Shown one piece after another: positions 45,831-57,332 of a stretch of DNA of 60,000 nucleotides (position 1 is its first letter; every line of letters starts with the position of its first letter). Location of the stretch: contig OX485808.1 in the NCBI GenBank assembly GCA_950295325.1, positions 12,156,501 to 12,216,500 on the forward strand, in the 5' to 3' direction. Origin of the DNA: Polytrichum commune (taxonomy: Eukaryota; Streptophyta; Polytrichopsida; Polytrichales; Polytrichaceae). The notes beneath the pieces are model-generated. The model was not told the DNA's origin. It saw nothing but the letters and a program-made list of their open reading frames with translations, and did not search any database. A program made the position numbers and the translations under genes.

Positions 45831-46458
45831 TCCGTGTACCAACTCCCAAACTTTCTCATCTTCGAGTTTCTTAAGCTTTGACTTGCTTCGTTATGACATC
45901 TTGACATACAACGAAGAGCTATGAATGGAATCAACTCATTGCCAAATAAATCATCCAAACTTTGAATCCGTTTCCTACAGTTGAATACTAGCCCATAACT
46001 TCCTAAAGCATATTCTAGTTTCATTAGATGATCTAAAATGTAAGCTTTCTAGGGTTCACTTTGTGTTGTACCTAAAATAAAAGTTGTTGCTAGTGATTTT
46101 AAGATCATATCAATATGGTGGAAATGTTTTAGTAATTTTCACGGTTTTGTTTATAACCGGTTTAGAATCATCAAACTTCAAGAAATTTTGATAAATATAT
46201 TTGCAATTAACCTAGTCTATTCAGCTACACAGCTAGAAAAAAGAGTCCATAGAAAGTTGACAATTTTCAATCAAAATTATATGTACTTACTATATATTCA
46301 ATAGTGTATCAACAAAGGGGAAAGTTAGTTCAATGTTTCAATGAACAACCATATTTTCATATTGGAATGGGATCATTGCCATTGACAAGAAAATTTCACG
46401 AGGAACACAATGATACCTATTGTGGCCTTCCTAGCACCTTCCCTTTGGATGAGTTTGC
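45831..46458. other. Spacer
   Basis: No gene. The plus frame from 46304 (MYQQRGKLVQCFNEQPYFHIG) runs straight into the following transposon and is interrupted by it. Without the transposon the frame would stop a few codons later. Confidence 0.4.
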
Positions 46459-46466
46459 CTTTAAAG

Positions 46467-46896
46467 CAGAGCCCTACATTGGGCGCCCATACCCATGCCC
46501 ATGCCCATACCCACCCATGCCCATGGGTTTTGGGTGGGCATGGGTGCAATATTATTGTTCATGGGCGGGCATGGGTGGGCATGGCTGCGCTATTATTGTT
46601 CATGGGTGGGCATGGGTGGGCATAGTTGCGATATTATTGTTCATGGGTGGGTATGGGTGGGGCACAATTACACAATTACACAATTACACAATACACATTA
46701 CATAATTTTTGAATACATGGGCGCAATTTGAATAGCATGGGTGGGCATGGGTGGGCACATGTCATGCTATGTGTGGGCATGGGTGGGCATGGGTGCGCAC
46801 ATGTCATGCTATGGGTGGGCATGGGTGGGCATAGGTCGCTGCTAATGGGCATGGTCTGGGTATGGGTGCAATTAGAAAGGAAAATGTTGGGCTCTG
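46467..46896. mobile_element. hAT-type MITE filled by a GC-rich minisatellite, 430 bp
   Basis: The ends CAGAGCCCTACATT (46467) and the complement of CAGAGCCCAACATT (46883-46896) match at 13 of 14. A perfect 8-bp duplication CTTTAAAG flanks it (46459-46466 and 46897-46904). Between the ends lie roughly 53-bp units built on GGGTGGGCATG and TATTATTGTTCATG (46540-46650), then units with GGGCACATGTCATGCTATG (46735-46830), plus an inverted CCCATGCCCA block at the left. The frames read through it are repeat artefacts. Confidence 0.82.
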
Positions 46897-46991
46897 CTTT
46901 AAAGATAGTCATTGATAAGCCCAAAACATGCCTATCAAGAAGTTAAAGGGGTAGGTTGAGGAGGTTAGTCAAGAGCTTGAACCGATTCTAA

Positions 46992-47445
46992 GGACCACTT
47001 TACACATAGACCAAGAACCAAGAGCATGAAATTCTAAGGGCCCTCGAAAACCATCAAAAGGTTGTACCGTGGGAAAAAGAAATCCAATTTTGCAATCGAT
47101 GAGCCCTGAAGCTTAGCTAAAGTGGAAGTGGAGACATACGGTGTTGAGGGACTGTAATATATGTTCGGGTTCATGTGCCTACCATGGCAATATAGTATTA
47201 ATAAGAGTCAATGGCAATTTTATCGATTGCCACAGTTCCTAGTTTTGTGTTAGATCTGCTTCTTTTTTATGGGCCTCATGCAATATCTAGTGAACTATGA
47301 AACATTGTCCACTTGTTGTCATGTAGGACACCATGTAGATTTATTATCCACTCAAATTTCTTTGATCCCTCAAACCTTCAAGATCTAGTCTAAAGTGAGC
47401 TTGGATTGTCTCGGCTTCTCAACCATTCACATGATTTGCATATCA
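46992..47445 (+). mobile_element. Family F Tourist-like MITE, diverged copy
   Basis: Starts after TAA with GGACCACTTTACACA, then CCAAGAACCAAGAGCATGAAATT, matching the family start. Further in it has GTTTTGTGTTAGATC, CATGTAGGACACCATGTAGA and CCCTCAAACCTTC. The right end is uncertain. Confidence 0.6.
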
Positions 47446-48090
47446 CTAAAGAGAAGTGGCTACTTGAATCACATAGAGATTGCATCAATTTGGTTGAATG
47501 CTAAATACCAATACATCCAATACCAAAAAAAAAACAAAAAAATCTTAGAACTTCAATATTCATGAAATTGTGTCCCTAGGCTCAAAATTAACGTGCTCAT
47601 GACTTAGTTTGAAAGATAGAATACTCAAATCATGTATAGAAATTGCGGCCAAGAACACTGAATATACCATACAACTACATGTTGGTTTCCTTAGCATAGT
47701 TGATTGTATGTGCACCCTAATTCCAACTCTCTTTTTTCAATTTAAATTTTTCTAAATAAGAACAAATTTGGTTTCAATAATTAAGTATTTTCCTAAACCA
47801 AATAACCAAAACCAAAGATATCAACAACAATAATTTCACTTTTCATGTCTCGAAAGATCCGTAAGGCTTCTCGGATGTTTAACGGTTGAGATATGTGGTC
47901 TTACTATCATGGGAATTCCAACTCCACTTATAATTATGACGGTTGGATCATGTTGGGAGTTGTCTCATCAAGCTAGGCAATTGCGAAATGCAAAGAGTGT
48001 CATTTCAAGTCTCCAAACTCGAGTTAAAAGAGGTCAAAGTGACATTTCTATTTATTTTTGAATGATCACTCAACCCTCCTATTTCTATTT
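47446..48090. other. AT-rich spacer
   Basis: No gene or assigned repeat seen. Confidence 0.4.
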
Positions 48091-48094
48091 ATTA

Positions 48095-48270
48095 TAAAAT
48101 CTAGAATGGTTGTTATATATCGAGCACACAGTAGAATCTCATTGAATAAACACATGTCCTTTTTTATGGATGTTCATAACTATAGGCCTTGCCACATAGG
48201 TACCACTCATATATAAGTGTTCAATTGAGAAGAGTGACCACATATAAAGCCCACATATCTTACCAATCAA
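48095..48270 (+). repeat. Family A, short form
   Basis: TCTAGAATGGTTGT, GAGCACACAGTAGAATCTCAT, ACACATGTCC, GCCTTGCCACATAGGTACCAC, ATATAAGTGTTCAATTGAGA and GTGACCACAT occur in family order. Confidence 0.65.
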
Positions 48271-49540
48271 TTGTGCGGGTCAATCATTTTGGTGTCATTT
48301 TGTTGGATTGTTAGCCTCAAAAACAATATACTTGTTTGTTTCTCTGTCATTGTTGAACCGTCACTTGTTTCATAAGGGTTGGGTGGTAATGTGGGCACAT
48401 GGAGGGCAGACACCATAGTCTCAATGGATAAAGGAAACAAAAACTAACATCGGTATTATTATCGATGTGGATTTGGGCAAATTGGCCCTCTCCTGTTCAA
48501 GAGTTCCCCTGGTACAAGATAGACAACCTTGTTTGTGTGCATGAGATATGTGAGCTGACAATGGACACTTTACTTAAACCGTTACCGCTATGGTACAACT
48601 CTCTTATATTTGACATTCAAAAATGAAGAGACTTGCTACATCTTAAGAGATTATGACCACTTTACCAATGGTGTTTGTTTTTTAGGCTTACATACCTCAA
48701 ACTTAATTGTTTCCTCTTTTAGTTGCAATGCTTGAGTTGATATGTACCCCAATTCCATGCATCCCAAATATTGGAACAAGATTGAATATCGTACATGTAT
48801 GTTATCCAAAACATCACACATCAGGTCCTTGTCGGTTGGCCTAAAGGCAATTTCAAATCATAGACTTGCAATTGGTCGGTGGTCGACTATCTCAATCCAT
48901 GGAGATTAAAAAAAAAACTATGTCACTTTGGCTCTTACAATGTAGTTGAAAACGAGACATACTTTGTGTTGGAGTGTCCCTTTTAAAACTACATCAGTTT
49001 TTTTTATATATAAATTTTCCTATTTTAAAATGCGGTACTAGATAGTCTCAAATCTTTCTTGCAATCTAATCATTGAGTTGATATAAGCCTCTATTTCACA
49101 AAGCCACTACACATTGTTACTCTAGAGAATCAACAAGTTTCACACCATCTTTGATATACTTTTAAACCCATAAGCCGTTTGGCTTTCCACTTTAAATCAA
49201 CTTCATTTGAGTGCATTCATAGAGTCACAATGCAGTTGAAGCTTGCGACAAAGAACACACCATATGACCATAATGCTTGAGTCAAATTACTTATAAAGAA
49301 AAATAATATTTGATGTATATAGTCCTTGTGAAGCGATTTGCAATTGCTTGCATGATATGGGACATGGTGGTGGGTCCCGGGGACATGGGACATGAATGGA
49401 GAAATTTAAAGGCGTTATCCAACTCCTAGCGCAAATTCAAGGGCAAATGACTGGAAAAGAACCCAAGCAACAAGGAATTGTTGCATAGTAGCATACTTTC
49501 CATCCATGTAGATCAAGAAACAAGTCCCCTACAAGGTAGA
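48271..49540. other. AT-rich spacer
   Basis: No gene or assigned repeat seen; no frame of useful length. Confidence 0.4.
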
Positions 49541-49544
49541 CCTG

Positions 49545-49880
49545 TCTAAATCCCAACACAACGATACAAGGATGTGGATGCCTATATTTGGGTGGTATGT
49601 GTTTCGGTGTGGATCTAAGAACACGTGTTTAAAATATGCATGATTGAAAGAGATTGGACGACATGTTCAAAATATGCTAACCATCCTAAGCTCAATATGT
49701 AGCATGATTTGGGGGGGGGGGCTATATTACCACTTAATGAGTACAAGAATCGTCACATTGACAATGAATAAGATATTTATATGAGCTCTAAGAGTTGTGA
49801 GGAAAGTGGTTGTCCTTGATTTGGATTTGCTAACCATCTTGTACTACTCACGTGCTTCACATTGTTGGAGAACTGGACTA
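49545..49880 (-). repeat. Family A, long form, inverted
   Basis: Reads as family A on the minus strand, with the AGATTGGACGACATGTTC and GTACAAGAATCGTCACATTG segments inverted. An 11-bp G run lies at 49711-49721. Confidence 0.6.
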
Positions 49881-51009
49881 CTTGAAATAATAAATTAGAG
49901 AAGACCTATCTACCTCACATTTGTGATTACTATAGAGGGCACTCTATTTCAACTTTACAAGTGTTGGAGTGTAGTTCCATAGGGGATGCAAGTGGATCTA
50001 GCCAATGTGAGCATGACTGACATGTGGCATGATTTGAAGAGACAAGAGTTACCTTTTTTTGTTTTGGCATAGAGAGACCTCTCGTGGAAGACACTTAGGA
50101 AAATTAGTAAACATGATGCGTTAAAATATAGGGTGTATTTTATTCATGAGCAATAAAATTTAGAAAAAATTAGATGTAATCTAGGATGCTTAAAATTCAA
50201 GTAAGGAATAATGAGAGAATATACCTCAAATATTCCAATTATGGGATAGCCTCATTTAAATACCCCTTTAACGCACGTGTTCACACAAAGTATAGTGAAG
50301 TGTCCCCCCCCGAGAGAGACCTCCATGGTAATTCATCTTGATTAGAATTGCAAGACTAATTTGGAGTCTTTGAGTTTTTCCAAGGTAAAAAAAAGGAACA
50401 AAAAAACATATAAGTAAAAATGGACTCATGGCAAAGATCTTGTCATGAGGTGACAAGGCTATAAGAAGTGAATGGTCTTAAACAACCAAAATCATCCCAA
50501 AGATGAAACTATTACCCTCCTCGTCCGAAACGACTAAGATGAACTTAGCACGAAGGGATCAAGAACCAAAGACATGACTTGACCAATGATGTAATGTCAC
50601 GTGACAAGACATACAACTTAACACCCTACACACACACAAAACCTAGAAAGGAAGGTTACAACTTCTTGATATAAGTGTATTTGTACCCATGCAATACCTA
50701 AGAGGCCCAATAAATTCCATTTTGTTCATTGGAGTTTGTGTCCAATCTTCTGAATATCATCTATCTCGCAAAATGTCATTTCAAGTTTTAGAATCGAAGT
50801 TGGGATGCAAAAGTTATAAAAACTCAAACTGAAGACTTTCAAGTTCTCTTCAAATGATCTAGACGCCCTCTTTTATCTTTCCTTCTCATCGAGGGGTCCA
50901 TGAGCATGGAGGTCAAGCCTTGAAAATCCCACATCAATAGTGCATAGCTCCTACTGCGTGAAGATTCATTCATTGACAATAACCCACCAAGCCAAACCCA
51001 ACTGATTGC
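49881..51009. other. AT-rich spacer
   Basis: No supported gene. An H-like piece (AATTCATCTTGATTAGAATTG) lies near 50330, just after an 8-bp C run. Confidence 0.4.
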
Positions 51010-51140
51010 ATTATAAACACCTATATTTGAGTGGTGTGTGTGTTAGATCCACAAACAGACACCAAAAATACACGTGTTCAAAAAAGATTGGATTGCATGC
51101 TCAGAAAATTTGTTAACCATTATAAGCTCAATAGTTAGCT
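51010..51140 (-). repeat. Family A, short form, inverted
   Basis: The plus strand reads CACCTATATTTGAGTGGTGTG, AGATCCACAAACAGACACCAAAA, AAGATTGGATTGCATGCTCA and GTTAACCATTATAAGC, the reverse of the family order. Confidence 0.6.
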
Positions 51141-51678
51141 TAATGTAGATTCGAAGATAAGGTGGCGGGAAGGAGGGTTATTGGATCGGTTTCATGGCTT
51201 CTTTCCACACTTCAAAACTTTGAAAGCTCACAACAACATCTAGGAAACTCGAATTTGTCCACGGATTTTTGCGAAAATTTCGTATCACATTTGCGGATCA
51301 CGAAACAACCCTAGCTCTGGATTCCATGTGAAGAATCTTGGTGACGAAGAATAAAAAAGACTAAGCATTCCAAAAGACGGTCACCTCACCTTACCTTACC
51401 TTACCTTTACAACTACGACATAATCAACACGTTATTCGGTACACTGGTCCTCAGTACTCCTGGATTGAGGCCTGGCTTCCCGGGAGCTGGGAGCACGAAA
51501 AGGCTTCTTTCTTGACTCCAAGTATGAAAGATTGCACTTGCTATCCAGGGCCCACAGGAGCAACGAAAAGTGAACGGAAAAGGGAAAAGGGCAACAGCGG
51601 ACCCTGGAAAGTAAATCCGAGAATCGCATTCTCAAGCTTTCAGGTGGACGGAGAGAGAGAGAGAGGGGGAATTTTAGG
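51141..51678. other. Spacer, GC-richer in its second half
   Basis: Contains four CCTTA units near 51388-51408 and a GA-rich run near 51650. The opposed frames at 51432-51811 look compositional and show no known motif. Confidence 0.4.
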
Positions 51679-51679
51679 A

Positions 51680-51822
51680 AAGGCGCCTATTCCCGATCAT
51701 GACCCCATTGGCAATTTGCAGGGTACTGGAGTTTTGACAAGGTTGGGACTGGATTTCGATCGGGCCAGAGGCAATAGTGTCATGACATGTGTCTTGGGTT
51801 TTGAGTGCTGAAGTGAGGAGGA
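51680..51822 (+). repeat. Family G repeat, copy without MITE
   Basis: Shares with 59658-60000 CCTATTCCCGATCATGACCC-like, TTGGGACTGGATTTCG, AATAGTGTCATGACATGT and GTTTTGAGTGCT(G)AAGTGAGGAG segments. It lacks the 126-bp insert found there. Confidence 0.6.
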
Positions 51823-52331
51823 CGGAGTGGTTACAATGAGCAGTTATGGCAGACTTTAGACATTGGTATTATGTTCGGGTCAACTTTTGGCTTCAAAAAT
51901 TCACGGTAATTTCAATGTAAGGAATAAGTTACTTAAAAAAATTGTAGTCCTCGTGATTTCTATCTTCCTACACGAGGAAAAAATGTACCGCTGTATACTT
52001 CTCGTGACTTGGCGCAATTTTTTTCAAGTGATCCGTTTTGGGCGGCTCTATTCCATCGTATACGAGCGTACCTCTCATCCATCCAACATAAAAACTTGAT
52101 TCCCTTGTAGAGTAGAGGCGCCCATAACTAATCATGTAAAAGATTTTGCGTCAATTTGGAGAAGTATAAAGTTGTGCACATTTTTCTTGTATGAGAAAAT
52201 AGAAATCATGATAACTACAAGTCTTTTGGATAATTTTATTCCTTAAATTGAAATTATTATGAGCCCAAATTTGGCTTGTACACATTACCAATGTTTAGAG
52301 TATGCCATAACTGTTCATTTTGAGACGAATT
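51823..52331. other. Spacer with family H fragment
   Basis: A family H piece (TATACGAGCGTACCTCTCAT with CCATCCAACATAAAA) lies at 52055-52092. Otherwise no gene or repeat is assigned. Confidence 0.45.
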
Positions 52332-52530
52332 CCTCCTCCTCTAGCACTCAAAGTTGGGGACATGTGTCATGGCACTATCGATACTTGGTGATACCATAAT
52401 TAGTTTCCATGTAGGCCGCTTCGCTCACCAGATCCCAATGGGAATGTAAATTCCACCTAGTGACATCTACATTTCCACTAGAATCTAGCGAGCGAGCATC
52501 CTACATGAAAACCAACCCTTAGAAACAATG
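52332..52530 (-). repeat. Family G repeat, inverted, carrying a ~120-bp MITE
   Basis: On the minus strand: GGTATCACCAAGTATCGATAG, GTGCCATGACACATGTCC and TTTGAGTGCTAGAGGAGGAG. Next to it (about 52402-52518) is the same short MITE as at 59789-59914, with ends like GGGTTGGTTTTCATGTAGG. Confidence 0.6.
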
Positions 52531-52924
52531 AAATGTGGAACCTTATTTTAACTACCCATAAATAGAAGTTACCAAAATCAATCCCAGCTTGATCAAAATT
52601 ATGGCACCCTATAGATTCATGATGGGGTGCTGATTGGGTGGGTGCATGGAGATCCAGCTACCCATGTTCATGGCCCTCCACATTATAGTAGGCAACCATA
52701 ATGTGGTGGCTTGCGCGTATCTACGTAAGCACACTTCCAACTCACTATTATCTAGAATCTAGTGGATATGTGGCCTACATGAAAACTCACCTAAATTCGG
52801 GGTCTTTAGATCTAATTCTCTTAACAATATTCAACAAAATAAAGGTCTTCTTATATCATCAGGTTGACATCGTAGAGTGGAGAAAAACTTACAAAATGTT
52901 GTGATTATACTCCTAGGATTTCGT
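52531..52924. other. AT-rich spacer
   Basis: No gene. A fragment similar to the 120-bp MITE (GGATATGTGGCCTACATG) lies near 52755. Confidence 0.4.
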
Positions 52925-53075
52925 GACCTGCCCAAGTGAAAATGTATGCTAGTGTCAAATCAACTTTAAAAAGTAACATCTTGACTCTATACTATTTCAA
53001 AACTTTCATGTTAAATAAACGAGAGGTGCTCTTGTATGCAATAATTCCCTCTCTCCTAAGTGAAAAAAGGGCTTG
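52925..53075 (+). repeat. Family H fragment
   Basis: GCTAGTGTCAAATCAACTTT, AAGTAACATCTTGA, TATTTCAAAACTTTCATGTT, AACGAGAGGTGCTCTTGTAT and AATTCCCTCTCTCC follow the order seen at 38228-38340. Confidence 0.65.
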
Positions 53076-53394
53076 GGAATTGGGTCGGGAGGCCTGAAGT
53101 CCGGCATGCTTTTTTGATGTATTTTCGAGTTGCAAAATTGATTCAAGTTGTCAATATTTTTTAACGACTGCAATTGTAACTGCTCCTCCACACAGAGACA
53201 CGTTTTCCGGCCCGAAAACTGACACTTCCTTGGATACAAGTGAGTTTTACAAGAAGGTAGCCGTGTGTTATTCAGATACTTTGTTTCTCGGCACCTGCTT
53301 TCAAAAACTATCGAGATGAGAAGTGCACTCACACGAATCAAAGTATCGAGATGCCCAATTAGTGCGAGATGATTGAGTAGCAAATCGGAATCGT

Positions 53395-53655
53395 GCATGT
53401 AGTCATTTGCCTCATAATTTGTATAGCTCATATGAATATCTTATCCATTATCAAAGTGAAGATTCTCGTGCTCATTAGGGTGGGCGTATAAGCTAGGTCC
53501 TCCCCAATCGTGTTGACTGCTGAGTTTAGAATGGTTAGCATTTTTTGATCACGCAGTCCAATCTCCATACAATACATGTTCTTTTTGGTGTCTGTTCTTA
53601 GATCCACACCTGACCACGTATCATTCAAACATGGATGTCAAGGTTATTGCTATGT
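53395..53655 (+). repeat. Family A, long form
   Basis: CTCATAATTTGTATAGCTCA, CATTATCAAAGTGAAGATTC, GTTTAGAATGGTTAGCAT, GCAGTCCAATCTC and ACATGTTCTTTTTGGTGTC occur in family order. Confidence 0.65.
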
Positions 53656-53664
53656 TAGATATAG

Positions 53665-53965
53665 GCACTTCTATCTTAGGGTCCAAGACCAAAGAAATCG
53701 TGACATTGGCCAATCCCTAGGTATAAAGGGTAAAGAGGTTTTTTATGTTTGGTCCCAAGGAGTTTCCACTAGGGTCCGAGTCCAAATCGTGGAAAAAGTG
53801 AAGTGGCGCTATTGTGGTACCACTTCCTTGTCAAATTGTGTCAGTCTCAAATGAAGAAAATATTCCACGACGCCAAATTTTGAGCTTGGGTATAGTGTGG
53901 AGTCCAAAAACGGGGTCCATTCAAAGAGGTGGTTAGGGACTTCAATTTCTTGGACCTAGTCTTTC
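53665..53965 (+). repeat. Family C, single copy
   Basis: TTAGGGTCCAAGACCAAAGA, CCCAAGGAGTTTCCACTAGG, TACCACTTCCTTGTCA and AAAACGGGGTCCATT match units of the 43.4-kb array in order. Confidence 0.7.
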
Positions 53966-55189
53966 ATGTAAAGTCAATACCTTGAATGTGTTGTGAAGAG
54001 GCATGAATATGGAACGTTATTTGATGGAATGTTATTTGTTTCATAGTGGAGATCCTTGAAGCATGGGAATTGTGTGATATCCCCATCGGTTCTCATCAAT
54101 GACACTATTTATGGTATATATTGTGCGCATTTGTATAGTGTGGCTTACGTATAATGTGGCTCACAATAAACACCACCACACATGAAAATGGTATGGAATT
54201 CTAGTTACACTTGTCATGCTACCGTTATACGCACCTCCTTCTCCTAGATTGGGAGTCTTCCAAATGTGAACTATTTTCATTCCGATAAGAATATCGTAAC
54301 TTAGAACGTGGACATGAATTATCAAGTTATGTAGGTTGGTGAATACTGTGCATTTTTCAGATTTCACAACAAATAACAGTGGAGTTATACTGAAGTCAAT
54401 TTCAATATCAAGGAGGTTGTGGGCCTAAAAAGTCCACCGATAATACCTAGCCACGTGGGCTACTCCATAAACTTAAGCCAATTGCCCTTCATATTGATCT
54501 ATAAGAGACGAGCCTTCACTAGAAAAAATTTACTTATAATATATGTATTGAATTCACAATTACGACAATAAGGACTACTTAATTTCAAAAAACAAGTCCT
54601 AGGGATAAATGGGGTTAGTAGACATGACCATTTTGGGGGCCTCCCATTGGAGCCTACCATTATAAAGATCTATAACCTAGATGGAAAATAGGGGATGGCG
54701 AGGGTTGTCCTCTGGGGAAGTCATCTTGGATTCCCAATCCCACATTGCCACCTCATGTGCCAAAACAATAATGTTCTAGTTTATGTATGCAACAAAAAAC
54801 ATGTCCAAAGAAAGAAATGATGTTCACATCTTAGTCTATTTTTTGCATCGCTTATCATCAAACTCATTTTGCAGATTAGTTTTGATTTACTTAATACCCA
54901 ATTGCTTTGCGGTGGATCATGTTTGGGAGTCCGCTGCATTCACCCCCCCCCCCCACACAAGTTGATGGCTAATATGTCTACCTTGTGGATCATGTTTGAT
55001 CGTGCACAGAAGGGTTGATGGAAACATAAGCTTGCATGTCGTTGCTTGCCCATGCCAAAAAAATCCAAATGTATACCTAGCTGCCATAATCCATGAACTT
55101 GGCGTTCGTTGCGTCTACGTAAACTCATCCATCACAAATGAAAGGGCTCAAGTAAAAACAAGTCCTCTACAAAATCAATGGCCAATTTC
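53966..55189. other. AT-rich spacer with poly(C)
   Basis: No gene. It has a GCATGGGAATTGTGTGATAT segment near 54062 that resembles family K, and a 12-bp C run near 54943-54954. Confidence 0.4.
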
Positions 55190-55501
55190 ATGGTCACTTG
55201 GACTATTTTCAAAAATCACCTCTTGGAGGTAGGCCCAACACAAAACCGGGAGACCATGGCACTCCAAACACTCATAACTGTTGATTTATTCTATTTTATC
55301 AAGTGTGAGGACCCGCATGAATAGAAATTCGTTGAAATAGCATTTGGTTGAGGCCCCAATCACATATGACTTCACACTACACTTGAGGACCGCGACCACA
55401 CTACATGACGTTGGAGGTATGTTTGAACGGCCTTTGGACACTTTCTTTCGGGCTCTCACAATTTCATGGTCACGGCTCTCGGCTTGTGTGTGAAGTGGCC
55501 C
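55190..55501 (-). mobile_element. Family F Tourist-like MITE, inverted and truncated
   Basis: The plus-strand right end GTGTGTGAAGTGGCCC is followed by TTA (55502-55504). Read in reverse it matches the first ~310 bp of the 56.2-kb copy, down to the segment before GTGACCAT. The other terminus is missing. Confidence 0.75.
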
Positions 55502-55504
55502 TTA

Positions 55505-56213
55505 CATGATCATCACCCAAGCTTGCACCTTATTCTCATTATCATAACTTGTTATTACCAAACGGTTTAATTTCTAGCCACCACAACGTTCTAATTCACT
55601 TGTATTGAAGTGTGAGTTCAATGTCCGTCATGGCCACGTGGTAGTTCAATAGTTGTATCTTATAAATGTCATTATAAAGACTAGGCGAGCCGGGTTAATT
55701 AACCCTACAACCAACGACAAGACAACGGGAGTGGGCCATAAGTGCAATATCCTCTCGCCTTTTAATTTCCCTTTAAAACCACTCTGTTGTGCTCCGTGGT
55801 GAGCTTTTAAGTCGCACTTTTGTGTGTTGGAATTAAAACGACTTAGCCACCAAGTTCATAAGCGGCTAGCCTTAAATTCGAAACCCAATAAATTTGCCTT
55901 GAACGTCTTACACATTTCATATCGGGATCCTCTTAGTCAGTCGGGCGCAGGTTTAATGTCGTAAGGGATTAAATTCTTAGGTCAGGAGATCTCCCTTTGA
56001 TTCCATGTGGGAAGGCCACAGTTGTGTATTAATAAAACGGAATGTCCGTCTACCCTTTTTCATCCATCTGTGTGTAACTTACCTTAAAGTTTCACCCGCG
56101 TGAATGGGCACCGTAAGTAATTTGTAAGCTCGGTACTTATGTACTTATCCGCTTGCATGCATTCATTACAGCATTTTTTGCATTAAGACAATTTCAAGCA
56201 TGTGGCTGGCTAC
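55505..56213. other. Spacer between inverted family F copies
   Basis: About 700 bp with no gene, GC-richer than the flanks in places. Confidence 0.4.
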
Positions 56214-56216
56214 TAA

Positions 56217-56715
56217 GGGCCACTTCACACACGAGCCAAGAGCCGTGACCGTGAAATTGTGAGAGCCCAAAAGAAAGTGTCCAAAGGCCGTCCCAACATA
56301 CCTCCAAATTCATGTAGTGTGGTCACGGACCCTGAAGTGTAGTGTGAAGTCATATGTGATTGGGCCTCAACTAAATGATAATTTGTTGATTTTCTATTCA
56401 TGCCGGTCCTCACACATGATAAAATAGAATGAACCAACGGTTGTGAGCGTTTGGAGTGTTATGGTCTCCCGGTTTTGTGTTTAGAGCTACCTCCAAGAGG
56501 TGGTTTTTGAGAACAGTCCAAGTGACCATCAAACATGATCCATTTGATGCCATGTAGAAATCCATGTAGACTTAACATCCATCTTGCATGCACATACTAT
56601 GTTGGTCCCTCAAGCGTAGTGTGAAGCGAACTTGGACCGGTTCCTCCTATTCCACCAATGAGAGTGCTTGAAGTGTAATGGTCACAAGCTCGCAGTCTCA
56701 TGTGTGAAGTGGCCC
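56217..56715 (+). mobile_element. Family F Tourist-like (PIF/Harbinger) MITE, 499 bp
   Basis: The ends GGGCCACTTCACACACGAG (56217) and, inverted, GGGCCACTTCACACATGAG (ending 56715) match at about 18 of 19. TAA lies on both sides (56214-56216 and 56716-56718). No ORF. Confidence 0.85.
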
Positions 56716-56718
56716 TAA

Positions 56719-57100
56719 GGGCCAGTTCAACGGGTCCCAAGTCCCACTTATGCTAGCAAGTCTCAACATGATGGAGGCAAAGCCCCAACTTGTGAGCCTC
56801 AAGTCACCACTAAAAATATGGTTAATTATCAATGAAGTCGGATCTTCATTATTTTATGCAAAGTATTTTGCTGGACTTGGTTTGAGACTTTTTGCTCGAC
56901 CCAAACTCGCAACACAAGTCCCAAGCCTCACCTTCAAAAAGTGTCGCCATGTAGGCATCCATGTCACACTTGGGACTCAAGACTTGCGACCCCGTGTGAA
57001 GTGGTAAGTGCCAACTCCCATGCTCTCAACGGTTGAGATTGCACGGATTGGCCTCAAGTGACTAAGACCCGAGGACTTGGGACCCCATGTGAACCAGTCC
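56719..57100. mobile_element. Second Tourist-like MITE abutting the first, 382 bp
   Basis: Begins GGGCCAGTTCAACGGGTCCC and ends with the complement of GGACTGGTTCACATGGGGTCC, imperfect inverted ends. TAA lies at 56716-56718 and 57101-57103, the left one shared with the neighbouring element. Confidence 0.78.
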
Positions 57101-57332
57101 TAACACAACATTATTACGCACTGTGCGTTCGTTCATGTGGATCCTGACAATATAACCATGGGATGCCCCCAACCTAGTGCAAATTCAAACTTATTTTCAA
57201 GGCCCACATGAACGAATGCACCCCACTTAATAACACATTAAATCCAGATGACCATTTATGTCGTTGCAAATCGCTCGTGATGTGTCGATTGGTTGATTTG
57301 AAACATGACACAAAGTCAAGAAAAAATGACAA
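57101..57332. other. Short spacer
   Basis: No feature seen. Confidence 0.4.

Noticed and set aside
46304-46946. Several frames with repeated GMGGHG or CPPMPTHS
   Set aside because: They read through the minisatellite inside the hAT-type MITE in different frames and strands. They are repeat artefacts, not antifreeze-like or Gly-rich proteins.
51388-51408. CCTTA tandem as a telomere-like or regulatory array
   Set aside because: Four short units only, and not the plant telomere motif. Recorded as simple sequence.
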